Of a DNA stretch of 64,000 nucleotides, positions 1 to 9,835 are shown one piece after another. Every line of letters starts with the position of its first letter. Positions within the stretch are counted from its first letter, which is position 1. The translations under genes and the position numbers were made by a program. The stretch is from Pelotomaculum sp. PtaB.Bin104 (lineage in GTDB: Bacteria > Bacillota > Desulfotomaculia > Desulfotomaculales > Pelotomaculaceae), in assembly GCA_002067205.1 (NCBI GenBank), contig MVQL01000241.1, positions 1 to 64,000 on the forward strand, given 5' to 3'. Below the pieces are notes generated by a model. It had not been told where the DNA came from. It saw only the letters and a program-made list of their open reading frames with translations, and did no database searches.

Positions 1-165
1 GGAAGCCTGGGGAAATGAGGTGGCTGGTTAGTAAATGCTACAGAAAGCCACTATACTCGGCTGATGGGCGGGCTGGGAAATTTCGGGGAGACAGAATAAA
101 TACAGGAATTTAAGGCGGCAAAATCATTACCGAACTTAAAAAGCGAAGTTACTTGGAGGATTTTA

Positions 166-378
166 ATGAGTCATTGCCGGTTACAGCGAATCGACCGTGC
201 CGAGAGTGGCATTCTCTATTTCATGTATGAGTATTTTTCGGACGATAAAAATCCGGAGAACGACCAAAACCTGATCCCTACCGGAGTGGCCCTCTGGGAT
301 GCTCCGGCTTTTCATAAGGAAATATATTCAGTCCTGAATACTGTTCCCACTGTGAACCCCACAGGCCGGATCGCCTAG
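166..378 (+). CDS. small hypothetical protein, 70 aa
   Basis: A 70-codon frame starts with ATG about 8 bases after a good Shine-Dalgarno stretch (TTGGAGGA) and ends in TAG. The predicted protein is soluble and acidic in the middle (YEYFSDDKNPENDQN), with no signal peptide, membrane segment or motif that I recognise. It stands alone at the left window edge, with no operon partner visible. The ribosome binding site is the main argument that it is real; it could also be the start of a longer gene that has been truncated. Confidence 0.4.
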   Translation: MSHCRLQRIDRAESGILYFMYEYFSDDKNPENDQNLIPTGVALWDAPAFHKEIYSVLNTVPTVNPTGRIA

Positions 379-512
379 GTTGCTCCCCATGGTCACGCGA
401 AATTGGCTTACCTGTCGAACTGTTTTCAGTCCACGAAATTGTTTTTAAACAACGAAAATACATCCTTATTATTTGATAGTTGTAATTTTTTCAAGTAAAA
501 ATCTGATTAGAA

Positions 513-549
513 CCCCCTTTGTATGTTTTTTGCATTCATACAAAAGGGG
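513..549. repeat. inverted repeat / hairpin
   Basis: Two 13-base arms (CCCCCTTTGTATG and CATACAAAAGGGG) pair at 12 of 13 positions around an 11-base spacer. Neither side has the T-run of a typical Rho-independent terminator, so the role is open. Otherwise 379-690 holds no recognisable gene. Confidence 0.4.
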
Positions 550-578
550 CTTACATTTGCAGCCAGCAATCATGCTCA

Positions 579-651
579 AAAGAGACCAACGGATTATTAG
601 TAAATATGCCTCTTTCTCGGTATTTTTCCTCTGAAAGAGACCGACGGACTA
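579..651. repeat. pair of imperfect 18-bp direct repeats
   Basis: AAAGAGACCAACGGATTA (579-596) recurs as AAAGAGACCGACGGACTA (634-651) with two mismatches. The spacing is 55 bases, start to start. The pair lies between the hairpin at 513-549 and the tRNA terminator. Function unknown; it may be a duplicated binding site or simple drift. Confidence 0.3.
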
Positions 652-693
652 GGTTAAAAAGCTGGTTTTAAAGTGGCTATTGTTAATTTCACC

Positions 694-724
694 CATAAAA
701 AAACCTTGATAAAATCAAGGTTTT
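694..724 (-). terminator. Rho-independent terminator of tRNA-Arg
   Basis: An 11-bp perfect stem (AAAACCTTGAT/ATCAAGGTTTT) with a 3-base loop lies just downstream of the tRNA on the minus strand and runs into seven U residues in that direction. Confidence 0.75.
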
Positions 725-730
725 AAGCTT

Positions 731-807
<77 letters not shown>

Positions 808-911
808 ATAATAATGTAACATATTTAATGATAGCCATTTACTCGGGAGGTGTCAAGTTTTTTAGGTCATCGAACGGTAAAACTGCAGCCTTGTAAAAAT
901 TAATCGCCAAA

Positions 912-940
912 ATTAGAATGAGCGATTTTTATGCTATAAT
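912..940 (+). promoter_or_regulatory. promoter of guaB
   Basis: An extended -10 element TGCTATAAT ends at 940, about 54 bases before the guaB start. The -35 region (around 912-918, ATTAGA) is weak, as is common with a TGn-extended -10. Confidence 0.55.
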
Positions 941-942
941 AA

Positions 943-2457
<1,515 letters not shown>

Positions 2458-2480
2458 AGCGTTTAATTAAAAAATCTAAG

Positions 2481-2522
2481 GCCTGCAGCGGCCGGACCGG
2501 CCGGGTGGTTGCAGGCTTTTTT
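2481..2522 (+). terminator. terminator after guaB
   Basis: GCCTGCA and TGCAGGC arms enclose an inner GGCCGG/CCGGCC stem and are followed by six T residues. Confidence 0.8.
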
Positions 2523-2552
2523 GCGCATGACGGGTTATACCGGCATATTGGC

Positions 2553-3164
2553 TTAGTGCACAAAGAGCATGCTCTCAAAAAGCGAAATATCCGCCTGGCT
2601 GACATTTTTGCCGATCCGCACCGCAAATATGTTGGCTGCTTCCTCAGTTATGTCCGGATCATCGGTAGCGCGTTTCTCAAGGCCTACTTTTTTAAAGGTA
2701 TCGATCATCATCTTTCGGTAGCCGGGCAGCCCCAGTTCGGTTCCTTTTAAATCCCAGTGCCAGCAGAATTCGATGGCCACCACGATATAATCCTCCACCA
2801 TCGGGTTGGCAAACGCCTCCCTGAGCAGCGCTGAGCTGACTCCCTTTCTGCGCCAGCCCGGGCTGACCTCAATGCCGCCCAGTTCCAAAACCCGCGGGTG
2901 TTTGCTCCACCTACTGTACTTGCTCGGGTAGTGGAAGGTCAGGTAGCCGATAATTTCCTGGCCATCCCTGGCCGCATAAATCATGCCCTCAGGTAAATTC
3001 GCAATTTCGATTAAAGCTTTAATTTGCCTGTCCGGGGGGCGAAAGCTGGTCAGCCCTTTATTTAGGTGCATTTTTTCCAGTTCGATTGCCTGCACCGGAC
3101 CCTCCACGCTGATTTCACCTATGGAAGTACCTTGCGGGTTATAAATTAATTCCGGCTCTCTCAT
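2553..3164 (-). CDS. acuA: AcuA-like GNAT protein acetyltransferase
   Basis: AcuA acetylates and so inactivates acetyl-CoA synthetase in Bacillus, balancing acetate activation. The match is recognisable along the whole length (about 203 aa against about 210): an early VEGPV segment, FRPP....ALIEIANLPEGMI, the acetyl-CoA binding region around VSPGWRRKGVSSALL, then HWDLKGTELGL..YRKMM and ATDDPDI. ATG at 3164 follows an AGGAG box by about 8 bases. The usual partners acuB, acuC and acsA are not in this window, so the substrate here is inferred. The gene is convergent with guaB. Confidence 0.85.
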   Translation of the reverse strand: MREPELIYNPQGTSIGEISVEGPVQAIELEKMHLNKGLTSFRPPDRQIKALIEIANLPEGMIYAARDGQEIIGYLTFHYPSKYSRWSKHPRVLELGGIEVSPGWRRKGVSSALLREAFANPMVEDYIVVAIEFCWHWDLKGTELGLPGYRKMMIDTFKKVGLEKRATDDPDITEEAANIFAVRIGKNVSQADISLFESMLFVH

Positions 3165-3358
3165 CAAATCATCTCCTAACTGGGATCGTTGTCTTTTATT
3201 ATATCCGGCGTCTGTTTATATTTTGTGTAGGTAATTGCCGGATATTGATGGAATATTTTGTATAAATTGTTATGGAAAATAAAGGTATTATTAAATAATG
3301 GCTGAATCTATTAATATAGACTGTTTTTATTAATTGCAAGGACGGTGAGCAGAACCAA

Positions 3359-4762
3359 ATGGGTGGGAGACTGAATTCTTTGACTGATGTCTTAAAGAAA
3401 ACCCTTTTCTTTTTTGAATCTCTCTCGGTAGCTGAACTAACCCCTTATGTCCATCGAAAAATGCTTAAAGATTATTCCTTGTCTCAAGTTGAGGAGAAGG
3501 TAAACCTGTGCCTTAGCCAGCACCCGTGCTTTTTCCCGGAGAGGGATAACTGGCGTTTAAATTTAGAGGGCCTGCGGGATAATGATCAATTTTATGCACT
3601 GCTCTTGAAAAAGGGACAGCCGCAAAACCTGCGGGAGCTAATGAAAAAAGGAAATGCAAAAAAAAGAAAGACCAAGACGATGCTGGCGGAAGAGGTGCAA
3701 TTGATTTCAGATGGGCGGTTTATTCAGCTGGACAATGGCTACTGGGGCCTCACTGAATGGGAGGTTGAAGCCAGCCAGTACTCCCTCAAACACCTGGTTG
3801 TGAAAGCAATGAAGATGCACCCGGGCGGTCTTTCCCTGCAGCAACTCCAGGACGTGATCAATTCCTGGCGGGTTACGGAAAAAAAGACCATCGAGGGCGT
3901 GCTGCGCAAGTTTTCCTACTTTGAGCTGGTCGGTGAGGGAGTGTGGAGCTATAACCCGGCCGCGCACCTGCTCTATGATGACATACTGCGCAGGTTCCTG
4001 AATATGGTGGCCAGGCAAAAGGTCAGGTGGCGCCAGGACCGCCTGCGCTGGAAAAATAAGCTCGAGTCCGCGCAAAACAGCCTGAGTGAAGCCATGGCCG
4101 GCCAGCGGGAAGTGGCGGCGGCCCTGGCCGAGAAGATGGAGTTGGCCGGCCAGCACGATTATCTGCTGACCCAGATGGCGGAAAAAGACCTGCTGCTCTC
4201 CTTGCGCAAGCGGGAGATTTACCGTTACCGGGAGCATATTAAGAAACTGGAGGCAAAGTCAAACTGCATCCTGTACCAGTGCCGCCTGTGGGTAAACAGG
4301 ACCAAAGAGACCAAGGACGATGCGTCAAAAATAAGGGTGACTTTGATCAAAACCCAAAACAACCTGGAGTCGCTCTTTACCAAGCTCCAGCAATATAAGG
4401 AAAAAGACAGGGAATATAAGGCCAAGTTTATCGAGCTAAAGGATAAGCAAGCCAACAAAGTAGCTGAGCTGCATACTGAAATTGTGGAATTAAAACAACA
4501 GCTTGAACGAGAAAGAGCTGCGGCACTGCTAGAAGAGCGCAGGATGATGGGGGAAATCAGCGAGCTAAGCAGCGCTTTGAAAAAAGCCCTGCGGGCGGAG
4601 GGGGAGCGCCAGCGGTCGCAAATGCTGGCCCAGGAGGAATTGGCCGCCACCAGAGACGGCTTTAAGGCACTCGAGGAGCGGTTGAAAAACCCTTTGGTCC
4701 GAATAGTGGTCGGCATCTGCTCTTTTTTTAAGCGGTTTACCGAACGGAAGACGACCGTTTAA
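3359..4762 (+). CDS. HARE-HTH domain coiled-coil protein
   Basis: I do not recognise a named ortholog. The N-terminal half (about residues 10-215) looks like two winged-helix modules of the HARE-HTH type also found in RNA polymerase delta. The segment GRFIQLDNGYWGLTEWE near residue 120 is characteristic, and a second one follows at VKAMKMHPGGLSLQQLQ....FSYFELVGEGVW. From about residue 230 to 440 the protein is a long, charged coiled coil rich in E, K, Q and A. A short basic/hydrophobic tail (NPLVRIVVGICSFFKRF) ends it. A DNA- or RNA-polymerase-associated structural role is plausible but inferred. It stands alone, with its own terminator. Confidence 0.7.
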   Translation: MGGRLNSLTDVLKKTLFFFESLSVAELTPYVHRKMLKDYSLSQVEEKVNLCLSQHPCFFPERDNWRLNLEGLRDNDQFYALLLKKGQPQNLRELMKKGNAKKRKTKTMLAEEVQLISDGRFIQLDNGYWGLTEWEVEASQYSLKHLVVKAMKMHPGGLSLQQLQDVINSWRVTEKKTIEGVLRKFSYFELVGEGVWSYNPAAHLLYDDILRRFLNMVARQKVRWRQDRLRWKNKLESAQNSLSEAMAGQREVAAALAEKMELAGQHDYLLTQMAEKDLLLSLRKREIYRYREHIKKLEAKSNCILYQCRLWVNRTKETKDDASKIRVTLIKTQNNLESLFTKLQQYKEKDREYKAKFIELKDKQANKVAELHTEIVELKQQLERERAAALLEERRMMGEISELSSALKKALRAEGERQRSQMLAQEELAATRDGFKALEERLKNPLVRIVVGICSFFKRFTERKTTV

Positions 4763-4785
4763 CCTCCTTACATATTGTTTTTTTC

Positions 4786-4826
4786 ATACACCACCGGGGA
4801 ATTGGCGGTGTATTTTTCTTTTTTTT
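4786..4826 (+). terminator. Rho-independent terminator
   Basis: ATACACCACC pairs with GGCGGTGTAT (one mismatch) and is followed by a long T-rich tract at 4813-4826. Confidence 0.8.
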
Positions 4827-4884
4827 AAGCATACTAAAGGTATGGTCGGCTGTTTTTTTCAATGTATAACGAGGAGTGTATAAG

Positions 4885-5712
4885 ATGCGAACTCGATATG
4901 ACCTTGCTTTAGGAACTATTCCTGATGATCCCGAACCCGATCCCGGCCCCGGCCCCGATCCGGACGTGTTGCCCGATCCGGAGCGAAGGGAGGAACCGGA
5001 GGGCCCAGGGGAGCCGGAACATGATCACCCTGGCAAAAGGGTGGTCGGCCGGACTAAAGGTGTCCTTGAATCGGTAAAGGAAATGGGCTCCACACCGCTG
5101 CCGGAGGTTAAAAGTAATATCCACTGTCTAACTATTGTGGGCCAGATTGAAGGCCACCTGGTACTCCCGCCCCAGAACAAGACCACCAAGTATGAGCATA
5201 TGATCCCTCAGCTGGTAGCACTGGAGCAAGCATCGGAGGTAAAGGGAATACTCATTATACTGAATACTGTGGGCGGCGATGTGGAGGCTGGCCTGGCGAT
5301 TGCGGAGATTATCGCCAGCTTGACCAAGCCCTCCGTGTCTGTGGTTCTAGGCGGCGGGCACTCCATTGGCGTGCCGGTGGCGGTTTCCTGCACCCATAGC
5401 TTTATTGCCCCCACCGCCAGCATGACCATCCATCCGATCCGCTTGAACGGCCTGGTGATCGGTGTGCCTCAGACCTATGAATACCTGGATAAGATGCAGG
5501 ACCGGGTGGTGGGTTTTGTCACCGAGCACTCGAATATTACCGAAAAGAAATTCCGTGAGCTGATGTTTCGCACCGGGGAACTGGCCCGGGATATCGGTAC
5601 GGTGCTGATCGGCAAGGAAGCGGTGGAAGTCGGCTTAATTAATGAGGTCGGCGGTATCGGCGCCGCCATAAAAAAGCTGAACGAAATGATTGAAGAGCCT
5701 GAAAAAGTGTGA
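4885..5712 (+). CDS. tepA: TepA-like ClpP-family serine protease
   Basis: TepA (YmfB) is a ClpP-fold protein of sporulating Firmicutes, linked in Bacillus to protein translocation. It is encoded immediately upstream of ylzJ and spoIIIE there, exactly as here. The ClpP fold is clear: [13 protein letters not shown], the nucleophile region [11 protein letters not shown] (Ser) and the MTIHPI histidine. An N-terminal extension of about 45 residues, dominated by Asp/Pro/Gly/Glu (DPGPGPDPD), precedes it and looks disordered. ATG at 4885 is preferred over GTG at 4876 because CGAGGAG lies 9 bases upstream of the ATG. It likely forms one transcription unit with ylzJ. Confidence 0.85.
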   Translation: MRTRYDLALGTIPDDPEPDPGPGPDPDVLPDPERREEPEGPGEPEHDHPGKRVVGRTKGVLESVKEMGSTPLPEVKSNIHCLTIVGQIEGHLVLPPQNKTTKYEHMIPQLVALEQASEVKGILIILNTVGGDVEAGLAIAEIIASLTKPSVSVVLGGGHSIGVPVAVSCTHSFIAPTASMTIHPIRLNGLVIGVPQTYEYLDKMQDRVVGFVTEHSNITEKKFRELMFRTGELARDIGTVLIGKEAVEVGLINEVGGIGAAIKKLNEMIEEPEKV

Positions 5713-5729
5713 AGGAAGGCGCCCAAAGG

Positions 5730-5942
5730 ATGATTTTATATACACCCATGCAGCTTGAGCTGGTGTTGGAAGGCTTTGATCTGACCACCTACCCGGACTT
5801 CCGGGAGGTAAATTATCAGGGTGTGGCGATGCTGGTGGCCGATGACGGCCACGGCGGCACAAGGATAGTTAAGCTTTTAAGCACAAAGCCGGCTGATTAT
5901 CTGAGACCTGAATTAGCTCCCGGGAACTTAGTCGAAGTATAG
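5730..5942 (+). CDS. ylzJ: YlzJ-like protein
   Basis: A 70-aa protein beginning MILYTPMQLELVLEGF, the typical opening of the short YlzJ family, whose function is unknown. Position between tepA and spoIIIE matches Bacillus. ATG at 5730 follows a GAAGGAAGG box by about 10 bases. The conserved core is short and soluble, with no membrane segment. Its transcription unit is probably closed by the hairpins at 5945-6056. Confidence 0.8.
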   Translation: MILYTPMQLELVLEGFDLTTYPDFREVNYQGVAMLVADDGHGGTRIVKLLSTKPADYLRPELAPGNLVEV

Positions 5943-5944
5943 CC

Positions 5945-5974
5945 CGCTTACCGCACGAGTCCGTGCGGTAAGCG
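5945..5974. repeat. perfect 12-bp hairpin
   Basis: CGCTTACCGCAC pairs perfectly with GTGCGGTAAGCG around a 6-base loop directly after ylzJ. No T-run follows. It is the first of three successive hairpins in this gap; the second is CCCGGGTC/GACCCGGG at 5984-6018. Confidence 0.6.
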
Positions 5975-6025
5975 ATAAATTCCCCCGGGTCAGGCTTGCA
6001 CTGAACATCAGACCCGGGAAGCTCC

Positions 6026-6057
6026 AGCCCCCTGATCAATAACCGGGGGCTATTTTT
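6026..6057 (+). terminator. terminator after tepA-ylzJ
   Basis: AGCCCCC/GGGGGCT stem followed by ATTTTTA. It is the third hairpin in the ylzJ-ftsK gap and the only one with a T-run. Confidence 0.65.
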
Positions 6058-6129
6058 ATGCCGGCGGGCTGAGACTTAGCTGAGACTTTTAGCAGCGCCT
6101 ATGGTATATTATCTTAGGGTGGGTAATTC

Positions 6130-8349
6130 ATGGCAAAACAAGGCCAAATTGAAGAAACGCTAAAATATGAAATATTCGGGGTGATCCTGATCGCCCTTGG
6201 AGTACTTGGCGCAGTAAGCCTTTTTTCGCAGTCCTCGGGCTTACTCAGCGATTTTGCGGTCAGGCTAATGAAGGGCATTGCGGGTGAGGGCTGCTATTTC
6301 TTTCCCCTCCTCCTGCTCCTGGTGGGGGTAAAGCTGGTGCGCAGAAGAAGCCGGGCCACGATGACCCAGCGGATGTACGGGGCGCTGTTGCTTTTCATCA
6401 CCGCGCTGTCCTTTCTGCATATGATCATCCCCCTGGACGATTCTTTCCAGGCCGGCATTGCCGGTGACGGGGGAGGCCTGCTGGGGGCGCTGATCAGCTA
6501 TTTGTTAAGGAAATCCTTCGGTCTTACCGGCGCCTATATTATCCTGGCTACCGCCGGGTTGGTGGCGCTCCTCCTGTTAACGAATATTTCCCTGGCAGCC
6601 ATCGCCCGGGCTCTTGCCGCTAGAGCGCAGGCGGGCGCGGGGAAAGGCTGGCGGGCGCTGACCGACTATCTTTTTACAGAAGAGCCGGAGGAGCCGGAAA
6701 AAAAACAGCCTGCCCCCGTAATTATAGATCATGGGGATCAGTTTACCGTGGTGGAGGCGCCCGCCGCTGCCACCGAAAAGAAAAGCGGCGCGCCAAGCCG
6801 GGACGACCAGCCTGTCAAAAAGAAAAGGGAGCCCGCTGCCGGGAGAAAGGCCACAGGCCCGGCCGAGCAGTATAAAGATGAGCTGCCGGTGGTGACGCTG
6901 GGCTTTGCCCCGGAAAATTCGCACTACCAGTTGCCCCCGCTATCTCTTTTGCTCCGCCCCTACCGGCTCAAGAATACCCGGTTAAGCAAGGATATCAATG
7001 ACAATATCCGGATCTTGGAGGATACCCTGGAAAGCTTCGGGATCAAGTGCAAAGTGCTCCAGGTTTCCCGGGGCCCGGCTATTACCCGCTATGAAATTCA
7101 GCCGCCGGCCGGGGTTAAAGTCAGCCGGATCGTAGGCCTGGCCGACGATATCGCGCTTAGCATGGCCGCCCCGGGCGTCCGGATCGAGGCGCCGATTCCC
7201 GGCAAGGCGGCGGTTGGCATCGAAATACCCAATAAAGAAACCTCGATGGTCCATTTGCGGGACCTTTTGGAGACCCAGGAATTTATCCAAGCCGGCTCCA
7301 AGCTGACCATAGCACTGGGCAAGGATATTGCCGGCAACCCGGTGGTGGCTGACCTGGCGAAAATGCCGCACCTGCTGATTGCCGGCGCCACCGGATCGGG
7401 CAAAAGCGTCTGCATCAACACCCTGATTGTCAGCATCCTGTTTAAGGCGACGCCTGACGAGGTCAAATTTTTGATGATTGACCCTAAAATGGTGGAGCTG
7501 ACCATGTATAACGGGATCCCCCACCTGGTATCACCGGTGGTTATCGACCCAAAAAAGGCGGCCACCTCCTTAAGGTGGGCCGTGAAGGAAATGGAGCAGC
7601 GCTACGAGCTGTTTGCCTCAGCTGGAGTGCGTGATTTCACACGATACAACAAGCAGCTGATTGAAAAAGAAGGTGGCGGCCAGTCCCCGCTGCCGTTGAT
7701 CGTGGTGATCATTGACGAGCTGTCCGACCTGATGATGGTGGCGCCGGCCGATGTGGAGGACGCCATCTGCCGCTTGGCCCAGATGGCCAGGGCGGCCGGC
7801 ATTCACCTGGTGGTGGCAACCCAACGGCCCTCCGTGGATGTGATCACCGGTCTGATTAAAGCGAACATCCCCTCCCGCATATCCTTTGCCGTTTCCTCGC
7901 AGATTGACTCGCGCACGATTCTGGACATGTCCGGAGCGGAAAAGTTGCTGGGCAAGGGGGACATGCTGTTCTTTCCGGTCGGGGCGCCGAAGCCGGTGCG
8001 GGTTCAGGGCGCCTTCCTGTCGGATCGGGAGGTGGAGGATCTAGTTAACTATTTGAAGAACCAGGCTGAGCCGGAGTATAATGACCGGATCCTGCAGGAA
8101 GAGCCCACGAAAAAGGTAGCGCAGGAAATGGAAGATGAGCTCTTGCCCCACGCAGTGCAGATCCTGATCGAAAGCGGGCATGCCTCCATTTCCCTGCTGC
8201 AGCGGCGCTTGCGTATCGGCTACGCCAGGGCGGCCCGGCTGATTGATATTATGGAGCAAAAGGGTATTGTGGGTGGTTACGAGGGCAGTAAGCCCAGGGC
8301 GATCCTGATGAGTCTGGAGCAATTCAACCAGACCTTTAATAAACACTAA
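6130..8349 (+). CDS. ftsK/spoIIIE: DNA translocase FtsK/SpoIIIE
   Basis: A septal DNA pump of 739 aa. The N terminus has about four hydrophobic spans (residues 20-165) that anchor it at the division septum. A variable, charged linker (about 180-250) is followed by the alpha/beta motor region with Walker A GATGSGKSV near residues 420-428 and Walker B LIVVIIDELSDL near 523-534. A C-terminal gamma winged helix (ISLLQRRLRIGYARAARLID) reads polarity sequences. The tepA-ylzJ-spoIIIE order supports the SpoIIIE role of moving the chromosome into the forespore, though a single FtsK serving both growth and sporulation is also possible. The start has a GGGTGGG box. Confidence 0.95.
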   Translation: MAKQGQIEETLKYEIFGVILIALGVLGAVSLFSQSSGLLSDFAVRLMKGIAGEGCYFFPLLLLLVGVKLVRRRSRATMTQRMYGALLLFITALSFLHMIIPLDDSFQAGIAGDGGGLLGALISYLLRKSFGLTGAYIILATAGLVALLLLTNISLAAIARALAARAQAGAGKGWRALTDYLFTEEPEEPEKKQPAPVIIDHGDQFTVVEAPAAATEKKSGAPSRDDQPVKKKREPAAGRKATGPAEQYKDELPVVTLGFAPENSHYQLPPLSLLLRPYRLKNTRLSKDINDNIRILEDTLESFGIKCKVLQVSRGPAITRYEIQPPAGVKVSRIVGLADDIALSMAAPGVRIEAPIPGKAAVGIEIPNKETSMVHLRDLLETQEFIQAGSKLTIALGKDIAGNPVVADLAKMPHLLIAGATGSGKSVCINTLIVSILFKATPDEVKFLMIDPKMVELTMYNGIPHLVSPVVIDPKKAATSLRWAVKEMEQRYELFASAGVRDFTRYNKQLIEKEGGGQSPLPLIVVIIDELSDLMMVAPADVEDAICRLAQMARAAGIHLVVATQRPSVDVITGLIKANIPSRISFAVSSQIDSRTILDMSGAEKLLGKGDMLFFPVGAPKPVRVQGAFLSDREVEDLVNYLKNQAEPEYNDRILQEEPTKKVAQEMEDELLPHAVQILIESGHASISLLQRRLRIGYARAARLIDIMEQKGIVGGYEGSKPRAILMSLEQFNQTFNKH

Positions 8350-8561
8350 GCGAAAACTACCAGGCCCAGCTTGCAGGTGGCTTCAAGAAATACATGCCGG
8401 CTCTCTGATTGAAGGAGCCAATCAGCTACCAGGCACAGATCCTCCAGGGCGAAATTATCTAAGAAGCACCCCGGACAGGATCTGGCAATTGTCGTAGAAC
8501 TCCAGGGGTGGTGTTATCTGAGCCGGCCACCGTCGCAAACGTTGTAGGAAAAGCTTGTTTG
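8350..8561. other. intergenic stretch without recognised gene
   Basis: About 210 bases after ftsK with no recognisable RNA or protein gene. The motif CTACCAGGCNCAG occurs twice. On the minus strand a frame of about 55 codons without an ATG runs through to the ftsK stop and has coding-like composition (LEDLCLVADWLLQSESRHVFLE). It could be a gene remnant, but I cannot name a family. Confidence 0.3.
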
Positions 8562-8591
8562 TTGACTTTGTGCTCTTTTTTATTATATATT
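8562..8591 (+). promoter_or_regulatory. sigma-A type promoter before mnmH
   Basis: TTGACT at 8562-8567 and TATATT at 8586-8591, spacing 18, in an AT-rich stretch 90 bases before mnmH. Confidence 0.6.
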
Positions 8592-8680
8592 TTGCAGGAA
8601 GTTTGATAATATAGTTTTTAGCCCGGCAACATTACAGCCGTTGGCCAGCAAAATACAATAGGTGGTTTCAAAAGCAGCAC

Positions 8681-9757
8681 ATGTACAGAGATATAACCCT
8701 CGAAGATGCTTTAGCATTGGAAAATAAACTTCTGATTGACGTCCGCTCGGAAAAGGAGTACGCGGAAGATACCATCCCGGGTGCGGTTAACATTCCGGTC
8801 TTGAATAATGAGGAGCGCGCGTCGGTTGGGCTCACCTATCGCCAGGATGGTCCGGCTACGGCGGTCAGGATGGGGTTAAGTTTGGTTTCACCGGTGCTCA
8901 GTGAGAAACTGGCTGCTATCGACAGCCTGGCTGCCGGCCGGAACCTGGTGGTGTTCTGCTGGCGGGGCGGGCAGCGCAGCCAGTTTATGGCCTCAGTTCT
9001 GGATACGGTGGGCTACCTGGTGTATCGTGTGGAAGGCGGCTACAAAGCCTACCGCAATTATGTCAACCGGTATCTAAGCCGGCAGGGGCTGCCGCTTTGG
9101 GTTGTGGTTTTGCATGGCCTGACCGGGGTCGGCAAGACGGAGGTCCTGGCCGGGCTGGCGCGAAAGGGCATACCTGTTTTAGATTTGGAGGGGCTCGCCC
9201 GGCACCGCGGCTCGGTATACGGCAAAATCGGCCTGCCGCCTTCACCAACCCAGAAGGCCTTTGAGAGTAGCATCGTGCAAATATTGCTGAAAGCCAGCGC
9301 TAAAGGGGTCTTTGTGGTGGAGTGCGAAAGCAGGCGGCTGGGCAACCTGCTTGTGCCACCACTGGTAATGGACTTCATCCGGCAGGGCAGCCGGCTCCTT
9401 TTATATGCTTCGATGGCCGACCGGGTCAGGCGCATCATCGCTGATTACACCTGTGGCCCGGACCATCATATTGATGAGCTGCAGCAGGCCACCGCGGCCT
9501 TGGTTAAAATTCTGGGCAAGGCCAGGGTGGCGGAGCTGAACGAAATGATTGCCAGAAAGGAATTTGCCCGGGCTTTTGCCTACCTGTTGGAATATCACTA
9601 CGACCCGCTGTATCAGTACCCGGCTGCACCCAGTGCGGATTTCGAGCTTTGTGTGGACACCGCTGAAATTGAGGCTGCCGTAAAAATAATTGCAGATTTT
9701 ATCGAGGCCCGGTTAGAAAAGCCGGCGCCTGTTGCTCCGCCCCAAATACCGGGTTAA
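8681..9757 (+). CDS. mnmH: tRNA 2-selenouridine synthase
   Basis: MnmH (SelU, YbbB) replaces the sulfur of 2-thiouridine at tRNA wobble position 34 with selenium, using selenophosphate and a geranylated intermediate. At 358 aa it has the usual length. The N-terminal rhodanese domain (residues 1-125) carries the catalytic cysteine in FCWRGGQRS (Cys93), and a P-loop, GLTGVGKTE, starts near residue 146. The gene implies that the cell makes selenophosphate (selD), which is not in this window. It fits the UGA-encoded glutaredoxin at 44490-44723 and the nearby mnmA, whose thiouridine product is the MnmH substrate. It is transcribed singly. Confidence 0.93.
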   Translation: MYRDITLEDALALENKLLIDVRSEKEYAEDTIPGAVNIPVLNNEERASVGLTYRQDGPATAVRMGLSLVSPVLSEKLAAIDSLAAGRNLVVFCWRGGQRSQFMASVLDTVGYLVYRVEGGYKAYRNYVNRYLSRQGLPLWVVVLHGLTGVGKTEVLAGLARKGIPVLDLEGLARHRGSVYGKIGLPPSPTQKAFESSIVQILLKASAKGVFVVECESRRLGNLLVPPLVMDFIRQGSRLLLYASMADRVRRIIADYTCGPDHHIDELQQATAALVKILGKARVAELNEMIARKEFARAFAYLLEYHYDPLYQYPAAPSADFELCVDTAEIEAAVKIIADFIEARLEKPAPVAPPQIPG

Positions 9758-9835
9758 TCTTCTTTAGGTCAGTTTTTGAGAGCGGAGATTACAAAAGACC
9801 AGGCAACCCATAAGTAAATCAAGGGGGTAAGGCTT

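Noticed and set aside
5945-6057. CRISPR-like array in the three successive hairpins after ylzJ
   Set aside because: The three stems have unrelated sequences and no repeat-spacer periodicity.
8350-8561. tRNA-Sec or cobalamin riboswitch in the gap after ftsK
   Set aside because: No cloverleaf with a long acceptor/variable arm and no B12 box could be found; short repeats there are not enough.
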